10,374 nucleotides of DNA from Chlamydiota bacterium (lineage in GTDB: Bacteria > Chlamydiota > Chlamydiia > Chlamydiales > Rhabdochlamydiaceae), in assembly GCA_013041585.1 (NCBI GenBank), contig JABEVM010000123.1, forward strand, positions 1 through 10,374, in the 5' to 3' direction. The position numbers were made by a program, and so were the translations under genes. Positions 1 through 6,443 of this stretch are shown here, one piece after another; positions within the stretch are counted from its first letter, which is position 1; each line of letters opens with the position of its first letter. The notes beneath the pieces are model-generated. The model was not told the DNA's origin. It made no database searches and worked only from the letters and a program-made list of their open reading frames with translations.

Positions 1-64
1 TTAAGGTTAAAAACAGACAACGAATAAAAATTAAACCACTCTCTACAAATTTAGTAAAGTACAT
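1..64 (-). CDS. possible 5' end of an unidentified minus-strand gene, cut by the window edge
   Basis: An ATG on the minus strand at 64 opens a frame with no stop to the window edge (21 codons, starting MYFTKFVESG and then hydrophobic, IFIRCLFLTL). It lies 76 bases downstream of the tilS stop on the same strand. The hydrophobic stretch would suit a membrane-protein N-terminus. An AGGG lies just upstream but only one or two bases from the ATG, which is too close for a good ribosome binding site. In Chlamydia I remember ftsH next to the tilS homologue, but these residues do not let me identify FtsH. It may equally be a chance open frame in AT-rich spacer. Confidence 0.2.
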   Translation of the reverse strand, partial: MYFTKFVESGLIFIRCLFLTL

Positions 65-76
65 TCCCTAAGGAAG

Positions 77-115
77 AAAAAAACAAAATCTTAAGCTTGA
101 AATCTTTATCTAAGA
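77..115 (-). terminator. weak candidate terminator after tilS
   Basis: Read on the minus strand, TCTTA (115-111) can pair with TAAGA (93-89) around a 17-base loop, and the following transcript is TTTTG plus seven T (88-77). The T-tract suits intrinsic termination, but the stem is only five AT-rich pairs with a long loop, so this is tentative. Confidence 0.2.
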
Positions 116-140
116 CTTTCCTGGCCCCTCTATCTGTCTT

Positions 141-1520
141 TTAATTTTCTATATTTTTAATTTCAAGAGATATAAATAGCATTTCTTCATTCACAGCTTG
201 TAAATGAGAGGGTTTACCAGTGAGCAAATCATAGGCAACTCTCTGATCTTCAACAATGCAAGGGAGGATCTGACGGAAAAAAGCAGGTACTTTATTGTCA
301 TTCCAAAAATGATGAATTTGACGACTCTTATGAAGAAGGGACCCTCGAAAATCACTAATCAGCTCATATTTTTTTTGAGGAAGATGGGCATATACCTTCC
401 CTTTCCATACATCTTTCCAATCGCAGCCCCTCTTTTCCCGACTTTTATCTTGGACTTTACAAGAAAGCCACAATTTCCATTTTCCCGATTGCAGCTCTAA
501 AGAGGAAAGAGGTGTATGACATGTGAAACTAGGTATATCTTCTCGAATGACAAATAACCTTCCTCTATCTACAAAAAGTTTCTTTTGATCCCCTTCCACT
601 TGCGAGGCACTTACATGGCAGTTAGAAGCAAGCGTCAAAAGGCCCGTTTCCAAGGTCTCCCTTTGTTCATAAGAGAGAAAAAGACCTTCTTTTTCAGAGA
701 CCTCTTTTATGAAAAAACCCACTTCTAGCTTTTCTAACGGATAAAGAGGATTTAGGTCATAGTAGACTCCGAAAACACCCTCGCAGGCTGTTGAAAAGTA
801 TTTATCTACTTTACGTCTTACATAATCTTCTACTTCTTGAGCTCTAGCCCCTAGCCTTACTAGATTTAAGCTAATCCCCTTTCCAAACTGCTCTTCTAAA
901 AGGGGGATGGTATTTTCCCGAAATCTAGCTCGCAGGTACTTTGTATCGCGATTTGTTGAATCATCTACTAAAGCCTGCAAATCTTTCTTCTCAAGCCAAC
1001 TGCATAGATCTTTTTTCCTACTTCTCAGCATAGGACGCCAAAGCGTCATACCACGAAGTGAGGATGTTTGACGCATTCCTCCTAAAAACCGCAGATCTGA
1101 ACCTTCAAAGATTCTTTTTAAGACTGTTTCAGCTTGATCATCCGCATGATGGGCAAAGAGAAGTGCCTGCATATTTTTTTCTTCATAGATTTTTTTAAAA
1201 AATTCTATTCGTTTCTCTCTAGCCACTTCTTCCCAATTATTTTTTACGCCCTCAAAAGAGAGGGTCTCTATATAGAAAGGAAGACCTAAACTTTCAATTT
1301 GCGATTGTAGAGCCCTAGCCTCTTTCGAACTTTCCCCGCGCCAGCTGTGGTCGACATGCGCTACATGTAGATCGAATAAAAATTTCTTTTTACACTCTAG
1401 CAAAAGATGCAAAAGGGCAAAGGAATCTATACCGCCTGAGTAAGCAAGCAGAATAGGTTTTTGCGGATCCAGGTTATTTTGCAGAAATTGGCAAACCTGT
1501 AAAAAAAGAGGGTCTTTCAT
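141..1520 (-). CDS. tilS: tRNA(Ile)-lysidine synthase TilS
   Basis: TilS uses ATP and lysine to convert the wobble cytidine (C34) of the CAU-anticodon isoleucine tRNA to lysidine, so that it reads AUA and is charged with isoleucine. It is a cytosolic and normally essential enzyme. The 459-residue protein has the N-type ATP pyrophosphatase P-loop SGGIDS (residues 28-33), then AHVDHSWRGES (54-64), AREKR (100-104) and the AHHADDQAET signature (123-132). The C-terminal tRNA-binding domain ends with KVPAFFRQILP at 410-420, typical of TilS_C. Length fits full-length family members (E. coli about 430, B. subtilis about 470). The ATG lies inside the stop of the upstream GYF_2 gene (ATGA, 1517-1520) and has no clear Shine-Dalgarno sequence, so translation is probably coupled. 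No key residue is missing. Confidence 0.96.
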   Translation of the reverse strand: MKDPLFLQVCQFLQNNLDPQKPILLAYSGGIDSFALLHLLLECKKKFLFDLHVAHVDHSWRGESSKEARALQSQIESLGLPFYIETLSFEGVKNNWEEVAREKRIEFFKKIYEEKNMQALLFAHHADDQAETVLKRIFEGSDLRFLGGMRQTSSLRGMTLWRPMLRSRKKDLCSWLEKKDLQALVDDSTNRDTKYLRARFRENTIPLLEEQFGKGISLNLVRLGARAQEVEDYVRRKVDKYFSTACEGVFGVYYDLNPLYPLEKLEVGFFIKEVSEKEGLFLSYEQRETLETGLLTLASNCHVSASQVEGDQKKLFVDRGRLFVIREDIPSFTCHTPLSSLELQSGKWKLWLSCKVQDKSREKRGCDWKDVWKGKVYAHLPQKKYELISDFRGSLLHKSRQIHHFWNDNKVPAFFRQILPCIVEDQRVAYDLLTGKPSHLQAVNEEMLFISLEIKNIEN

Positions 1521-1849
1521 TTTTGATATAATTTAAAAATACTATAGAGGAGTATAAGCAAAACCAGCAAAATCCACCAAAAGAAATTACCTGGGGTAAA
1601 CCGCAAGGTAAGTATCTCAACTAGATCTGGTCCTTTTTCGCTAGAAATCTTCTTTTTGCTAGGTTTAAGATCTTCTTCGTCTTTAAAAAATTTTTCGAAT
1701 TCTTTCACTTTGCCGGCTTTCTTCCAGTTAGAAAAGCCCTTTTTCCAAACAAAGGTATCAGGTGTGATAGTATATTTTTGTTTTAACTCAAGTAGAGAAA
1801 AAGGACCCTTTTTCTCTCCACGAACTAGGATAAACCATTCCCTATCCAT
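1517..1849 (-). CDS. GYF_2 (DUF4339) domain protein with C-terminal membrane anchor
   Basis: A 110-residue protein of unknown function. Residues 4-55 match the GYF_2/DUF4339 pattern: EWF at the start, GPFS (15-18) then a LLELKQK helix, TPDTFVW (29-35), KGFSNWKKAG (37-46). This small domain is thought to bind peptides and often occurs in bacterial membrane proteins. A charged linker rich in Lys and Glu (about 52-75) leads to one strongly hydrophobic segment (about 89-107) and a short KLYQK tail, so the GYF domain probably faces the cytoplasm as a tail-anchored protein. GAGAG about nine bases before the ATG is a plausible ribosome binding site. Its stop overlaps the tilS start by four bases, so it is the first gene of a two-gene unit. 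Family assignment is from motif memory; a cellular role cannot be inferred from sequence alone. Confidence 0.85.
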   Translation of the reverse strand: MDREWFILVRGEKKGPFSLLELKQKYTITPDTFVWKKGFSNWKKAGKVKEFEKFFKDEEDLKPSKKKISSEKGPDLVEILTLRFTPGNFFWWILLVLLILLYSIFKLYQK

Positions 1850-1944
1850 CCAAGGCTCTCATCTAAATTTAGGCAAAAATCTACTACATAAATATCGGAT
1901 AATTGCGTACAATAGCACATAATTTATACAATAAAAGGTTTTTA
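1850..1944. promoter_or_regulatory. divergent promoter region between the GYF_2-tilS and lptF operons
   Basis: These 95 AT-rich bases are the only space from which both the minus-strand GYF_2-tilS unit and the plus-strand lptF operon can start locally. On the plus strand CATAAT (1918-1923) matches five of six -10 bases, but the position 17 bases upstream (TCGGAT, 1895-1900) is a poor -35. TATACA (1925-1930) with TTGCGT (1903-1908) is an alternative, but its start would leave almost no leader before the ribosome binding site. On the minus strand TTGTAC (1914-1909) with TATGTA is only a weak pair. The region is certain to be regulatory by position; the exact boxes are not. Confidence 0.4.
1933..1938 (+). 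promoter_or_regulatory. ribosome binding site that sets the lptF start
   Basis: AAAAGG ends six bases before ATG 1945. The longer in-frame TTG start at 1903 has no such site, and would add 14 residues ahead of the usual LptF beginning (a short polar start, then LWRYLLRNYF). Confidence 0.65.
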
Positions 1945-3042
1945 ATGCCTACTTTATGGCGGTATTTATTACGCAATTATTTCCAAGTCTTCTTTCTTTG
2001 CGTTAGCTCATTTATCGCGGTTTTGCTAGTCACACGTTTTCAAGAAATCGCTAAATTTGCTGCTTTAGCCCCTCATAAAACAAGTGTTCTTTATTTCATA
2101 CTGTACCAGATTCCTTACATATTACCGATAGCAATTCCCATTTCCTGCTTGATCGCCACCCTCATTTTGATCCAAAAAATGAGCTCGACGCATGAGCTGA
2201 CAAGTCTGCGGGCCTGCGGGTTACCTTTAAAGTCGATTTTCTATCCTCTATTTCTAGCTAGTGCTTTTATAGGAATGATCAACCTCCATGTTACTTCCGA
2301 ACTTTTACCAGAGTGCCGAGGCAGATCTAAAAATCTCATCTACGAAATGACGACCATAAACCCTCTCTTTTTACTCCAAAAAGATACTTTGATTAGGATC
2401 AAACACACTTTTGTCGATATGAAGAGCATGAATGCAGGAGAAAATGCCAAAGATGTGATCTTTGTCATAAACAATCAATCCAATGGACGGCTCAGTATGA
2501 TGGTAGCGGAAAAGCTTTCCTTGGAAGAAGGGTTATTACTAGGGAAAAATGTGGCCCTCATTTCTAGCATTGATTCGAAAGATCCAGAAAACTTTGATCA
2601 TATTATCATAGAAAATCAAAAGCTCATGACAACACAGGACTCTACTCTGTCCAACTTTATTCAAGGTACAAGTCAGCAGATTGGTTTTGAGCAACTCCCT
2701 CTTCGTCTTATGCTTAGTAAATATAAAACTGAAAAAGATTCTAAATTATCTACCGTCCCACGACTACGAACAGAAATCGCTAGGAGGATTTCTTTTGGAC
2801 TCGCTCCCCTCACTTTTACGTTTATTGGGTCAGCATTTGGGATGAGCATTGGAAGAAACCAAAATAAGAAAAGATTGATTTGGGCTATTTTGCTCTCCTC
2901 TGCGTGCTTACTCTCTTTTGTCATAGGGAAGTCGCTCAAACAAATGCCGTTTATCGCTTTTCTTTTCTACATTCTGCCTCATCCGTGCATCATTGCCTTT
3001 TCACTTAAATCTCTATTTGAAATTTCTAGGGGGAAAGAATGA
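1945..3042 (+). CDS. lptF: LPS export ABC transporter permease LptF (YjgP/YjgQ family)
   Basis: LptF forms the inner-membrane core of LptB2FG with LptG; the ATPase LptB drives extraction of lipopolysaccharide (lipooligosaccharide in chlamydiae) and its transfer to the periplasmic bridge. The 365-residue protein has the family architecture: an LWRYLLRNYF start, membrane segments near 13-31, 49-75 and 98-118, a long periplasmic beta-rich domain (about 125-275), then segments near 282-302, 310-328 and 335-355. HELTSLRACG (83-92) after the second segment is the conserved cytoplasmic coupling region that contacts LptB. ATG 1945 is chosen for its AAAAGG site and family fit. The stop overlaps the lptG start by four bases. 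LptF rather than LptG is assigned from gene order and the LRACG motif; the paralogues are similar, so the symbols could be swapped. Confidence 0.9.
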   Translation: MPTLWRYLLRNYFQVFFLCVSSFIAVLLVTRFQEIAKFAALAPHKTSVLYFILYQIPYILPIAIPISCLIATLILIQKMSSTHELTSLRACGLPLKSIFYPLFLASAFIGMINLHVTSELLPECRGRSKNLIYEMTTINPLFLLQKDTLIRIKHTFVDMKSMNAGENAKDVIFVINNQSNGRLSMMVAEKLSLEEGLLLGKNVALISSIDSKDPENFDHIIIENQKLMTTQDSTLSNFIQGTSQQIGFEQLPLRLMLSKYKTEKDSKLSTVPRLRTEIARRISFGLAPLTFTFIGSAFGMSIGRNQNKKRLIWAILLSSACLLSFVIGKSLKQMPFIAFLFYILPHPCIIAFSLKSLFEISRGKE

Positions 3043-4127
3043 TCCTGAGCTACCTATGGCAACGTTATTTTTTCAAAGAAACATTAAAAACCTTCTTTCT
3101 TTTTTTAGGTTGTTTTTATTTCGTATTCGCTCTCATGGATTTTTCCACCCACATGCAGGATTTTATTCAAAAAGAGCAAATTCAAATTCAGCAATTTTTT
3201 GTGTACTATGGGTACCAGTTCATTAAAAGATCCGATATCCTACTCCCCTTGGCCCTTTTGATTGCCTCTGTCAAGGTTTTGCTTACCTTAAATACACGAA
3301 GAGAACTACTGTCCCTGCAAACGGCGGGATTAAAATTGAGAACACTTCTTAAGCCCTTCTTCCTCCTAGGAATCCTTACTGTTACTTTTATGTATTGCAA
3401 TTTTCAATTTTTCCTCCCCCCTGCCACCAATTTCATCGACCAATTTAACTACACCCATTTTAGCAGTAAAGCCAAGAGGGACGAGCAGGCAAAACTACAT
3501 ACTTGGTATTTAAATGACGGTTCAAAAATTATCTATCAAAGCTTCGATCCGGTAAAAAATGCGTATTTTGACGTATTTTGGATACGCTCCGCCCATGATA
3601 TCTGGAGGATGAAATACCTATCGTCCGATCCAAGTAAGCCTATTGGAGAATATGTAGACCATATCCAGAAAACCAAATCTGGAAGGCTCGAAAAGACGGA
3701 ATCCTTCCAATCCCACTACTTTAGAGATCTGCAATGGGGACATCGGATGGTCCAAAAACAAGCTATCCCTACAGACAACCTCTCCATTACCCGGCTTACC
3801 TATTCTTTGTTTAAAGATGAAAATATCACTTTTCATAAAAAAGCAGAAATTCAAACATTTTTGTTATATAAACTCGTTATGCCCCTTCTTTCTCTCCTGA
3901 TCATCACAGCCGTAAGCCCTTTTTGTGTTCGATATTCACGAAATACCCCTATTTATTTTATTTATGCTATTGGGATTTTCGGGTATATTCTCTTCTACGT
4001 ATTCATGGACGCAGCTGTTATTTTAGGGAAAAACAGGGTTCTGCCGCCTATTGTGGCAATTACTACCCCTATGATTATCTGCTCTGCCCTATTTTACTAT
4101 AAATTTACTAAACAAACGCGTACTTAA
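3039..4127 (+). CDS. lptG: LPS export ABC transporter permease LptG (YjgP/YjgQ family)
   Basis: The second LptFG permease, partner of the preceding gene in the LptB2FG exporter. The 362 residues again show three N-terminal membrane segments (about 17-33, 63-85, 103-125), a periplasmic domain (about 130-270) and three C-terminal segments (about 275-295, 302-325, 333-355). RRELLSLQTAGL after the second segment corresponds to the LptB-contacting loop, and LQTAG resembles the LptG version (MQASG) more than LRACG does. The ATG sits inside the lptF stop (ATGA, 3039-3042) and has a strong AGGGGG (3028-3033) five bases upstream, so it can initiate both by coupling and independently. No lptB, lptA or lptC gene is in the window; these must lie elsewhere. 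Confidence 0.9.
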   Translation: MILSYLWQRYFFKETLKTFFLFLGCFYFVFALMDFSTHMQDFIQKEQIQIQQFFVYYGYQFIKRSDILLPLALLIASVKVLLTLNTRRELLSLQTAGLKLRTLLKPFFLLGILTVTFMYCNFQFFLPPATNFIDQFNYTHFSSKAKRDEQAKLHTWYLNDGSKIIYQSFDPVKNAYFDVFWIRSAHDIWRMKYLSSDPSKPIGEYVDHIQKTKSGRLEKTESFQSHYFRDLQWGHRMVQKQAIPTDNLSITRLTYSLFKDENITFHKKAEIQTFLLYKLVMPLLSLLIITAVSPFCVRYSRNTPIYFIYAIGIFGYILFYVFMDAAVILGKNRVLPPIVAITTPMIICSALFYYKFTKQTRT

Positions 4128-4133
4128 GAGCCT

Positions 4134-4904
4134 ATGAAAAATCCTACTGAAAAAACTACAAAAAGTCTTTGGAATTGGAAAGCCTTACTACTTTGCCATC
4201 TAGCAATTGCCTTTCTTTTAGGCACTTTTTTATGGCCCGTAACAAGCGAATATTGGGATATTTTGGACCGTAGCTTTTTCTCGTTCATCAACTCCTCCTT
4301 AGAGGGAAATAAGACATGGCAGATTTTTTGGGCCTTTGCGAACCACAGAAATGCTGATTGGGTCGAAGATGTATGTTTCCTCTTATTTTTTATTGCCTAC
4401 GTGCGTTCTGTTAATGGACTTTCAAAAGAGAGAAAAATTGCGCAAATGCTATTCTGCACTTTATTTTCGGCTTTGGTCATTTTCTCAATTAACCACATGA
4501 TATTTCGAGAGCTTATCTCTGTCTATAGATCCAGTCCTTCAATTGTTGTAGAAGGCAGCATACGCATTTCTAAAATTTTTCGTTGGATTTCGATCAAAGA
4601 CAGCTCTTATAAATGCTTCCCTTCCGACCATGCTACAACAGCTCTTTTATTTGCTGTCTCCTACAGCTTCTTTGCAAACAGAAAGTTAGCAATCATTGCC
4701 TGCCTTTATACAGTTTTCCTCTGTATGCCTAGACTTATCTTAGGAGCTCATTGGCTTTCTGATGTAATTGTGGGAGGAGGCTCGATCACAATCCTTTTCC
4801 TAGGATGGGCGCTTTGTACGCCGCTTCACCACCGCATAACAAATTACTGTGAAAGAATGGTTCGTTTCTGTTATTTCTGGAGGAGAAAAACCTCTACTGT
4901 GTAA
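4134..4904 (+). CDS. LpxT-like PAP2 membrane phosphotransferase/phosphatase
   Basis: A 256-residue polytopic protein of the PAP2 superfamily. The three active-site motifs are readable: R125-x6-R132 followed by SSP (motif 1, Arg replacing the usual Lys), PSDH (163-166, catalytic His166), and R200-x5-H206-x3-D210 within PRLILGAHWLSD. Compared from memory, it resembles E. coli LpxT (YeiU) along its whole length: the N-terminal FINSSLEGN/ANHR region, KDSS before the PSDH motif, GAHW-x2-D-x-IVG, and a W-x-L-x-TPL-x2-RI tail. LpxT transfers the distal phosphate of undecaprenyl pyrophosphate to the 1-position of lipid A at the periplasmic face, recycling the carrier lipid. Lying six bases behind lptG supports a role in lipid A or undecaprenyl metabolism. 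It could instead be a simple lipid A 1-phosphatase or undecaprenyl pyrophosphatase, so no symbol is given. Confidence 0.82.
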   Translation: MKNPTEKTTKSLWNWKALLLCHLAIAFLLGTFLWPVTSEYWDILDRSFFSFINSSLEGNKTWQIFWAFANHRNADWVEDVCFLLFFIAYVRSVNGLSKERKIAQMLFCTLFSALVIFSINHMIFRELISVYRSSPSIVVEGSIRISKIFRWISIKDSSYKCFPSDHATTALLFAVSYSFFANRKLAIIACLYTVFLCMPRLILGAHWLSDVIVGGGSITILFLGWALCTPLHHRITNYCERMVRFCYFWRRKTSTV

Positions 4905-4919
4905 AAATGGGAGACTCCT

Positions 4920-6443
4920 ATGGATCTGGACGTGCAAAAGCTTTATCAAAAAGTACACAATCTTTCTAAAAAAGCTGAGCTCCTAGGTTCCATAGATCAA
5001 CTCCTTAGCTGGGACAGGGAAACCCATCAACCTATTTCTGCAAATGACATACGCAGCCAGCAAATCGAAGAACTTACGACCAGAATCCATAAAGAAAGAA
5101 CAAGTCCAGGTTTTGCAAAAGCCCTATCTTCCCTGATCAACTTAGAAACGGGAACAATCCTCCATACAAGCCTTAAGGCCCCTCAGGTTGCAGCTCTCAA
5201 ACTGTGGAGAAAAAATTATCTAAAATCAAAAAAACTCCCTTCTTCCTTTGTGGCCAAATTCGCCAACGCTGTTTCAAACGCAACGAATGTATGGTCAATC
5301 GCTAAACAGCAGAACGACTTTGCAAAATTCGCCCCATTCCTACAGCAAATTGTGGACCTATCTAAAAAGAAAACAGACATTTTAGGGTATTCTGATCATC
5401 CCTACGATGCTTTGATTGATGACTATGAGCCAGGCACCACAACAGCCATGCTCACTCCCCTATTTGCTGATCTTAAATCAGATCTTAAAAGTCTTTTACA
5501 AGAACTCTCTACTAAGGCAATGGATGTAACCCCATTTCCAAAAGGAAATTTTCCTATTTCCTTGCAGAAGGATTTTTCGTACGAGCTTTTAGGAGCCATG
5601 GGCTTTCCAAAAGGTTCTTTCAGCTTAGATGAAGCAGAACACCCTTTCTGCTGCGGAATCCATCCGACAGACATTCGGATGACTACTAAAATTTATCCAA
5701 ACGATATAATCAGCAATATTTTCTCTGTCCTCCATGAAGGAGGGCATGGCCTCTACCATATGAACTTACCAGAGAAAGAGTTTGGATCTCCTATATGTGA
5801 ATCCGCATCTCATGGTATGGATGAGAGCCAGTCTAGGTTTTGGGAAACAATCATAGGACGCAGTCTCCCATTCTGGAAACATTTTCTTCCTAAACTCAAA
5901 ATGGTTTTTCCAGAGCAGCTCTCCTCTCTCACCCTTCCAGACTTTTATAAAATGATCAACCAGGTGGAGCCCTCTCTCATTCGGATTCACTCAGATGAAG
6001 TAACCTATTCTCTACATATCATTGTCCGTTTTGAAATAGAGAAAGGACTCATTGAAGGCTCGATCAAGGTAAAAGATCTTCCCGAAATATGGAAAGTCAA
6101 GATGAAAGAATATGTAGGCATAGTCCCTCCTACCGACACAGAAGGCTGTCTGCAAGACATCCACTGGTCAGCGGGCTTACTTGGATACTTCCCCACCTAT
6201 ACACTTGGTAATTTATATTCCGCGCAGATCTTTGGAGCGTTTGAGAAGAAATTCCCAAACTGGGAAGATCTTGTTGCAAAAGGCGATCTTCTTTTCATCA
6301 AAGACTTTTTACACAAAAATATTCATCAGTATGGAAGAGAGTTTGCCCCATCAGAGCTGATTGTAAAAATCACAGGACAGCCTCTTCAAGCTGCACCCTA
6401 TATAAGCTATCTTAGAAAAAAATTTAGTCAAATCTATCAATGA
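4920..6443 (+). CDS. metallocarboxypeptidase, peptidase family M32 (thermostable carboxypeptidase type)
   Basis: M32 enzymes are zinc (or cobalt) carboxypeptidases that remove C-terminal residues from peptides; they are usually cytosolic dimers. The 507-residue length is normal and there is no signal peptide. All five family blocks are present: DIRMT (251-255), HEGGH (272-276, metal ligands His272 and His276, catalytic Glu273), DESQ (301-304, third ligand expected at Glu302), IRIHSD (354-359) and GCLQDIHW (409-416). The third block is usually HES(Q/G), so His is replaced by Asp here, and the fourth is usually IRxxAD, with Ser for Ala. The metal ligands themselves are kept, so activity is likely. 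GGGAG (4909-4913) lies six bases before the ATG. The gene follows the PAP2 gene by 15 bases and overlaps the MFS gene by four. A link to LPS export is not evident; peptide recycling is a guess. Confidence 0.94.
   Translation: MDLDVQKLYQKVHNLSKKAELLGSIDQLLSWDRETHQPISANDIRSQQIEELTTRIHKERTSPGFAKALSSLINLETGTILHTSLKAPQVAALKLWRKNYLKSKKLPSSFVAKFANAVSNATNVWSIAKQQNDFAKFAPFLQQIVDLSKKKTDILGYSDHPYDALIDDYEPGTTTAMLTPLFADLKSDLKSLLQELSTKAMDVTPFPKGNFPISLQKDFSYELLGAMGFPKGSFSLDEAEHPFCCGIHPTDIRMTTKIYPNDIISNIFSVLHEGGHGLYHMNLPEKEFGSPICESASHGMDESQSRFWETIIGRSLPFWKHFLPKLKMVFPEQLSSLTLPDFYKMINQVEPSLIRIHSDEVTYSLHIIVRFEIEKGLIEGSIKVKDLPEIWKVKMKEYVGIVPPTDTEGCLQDIHWSAGLLGYFPTYTLGNLYSAQIFGAFEKKFPNWEDLVAKGDLLFIKDFLHKNIHQYGREFAPSELIVKITGQPLQAAPYISYLRKKFSQIYQ

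Noticed and set aside
204..500. 98-codon plus-strand open frame inside tilS
   Set aside because: It is antisense to the conserved TilS C-terminal domain and shows no protein family features.
1903..1944. Upstream TTG start for lptF adding 14 residues
   Set aside because: No ribosome binding site precedes it, it overlaps the likely promoter region, and ATG 1945 has AAAAGG at good spacing and the normal family N-terminus.
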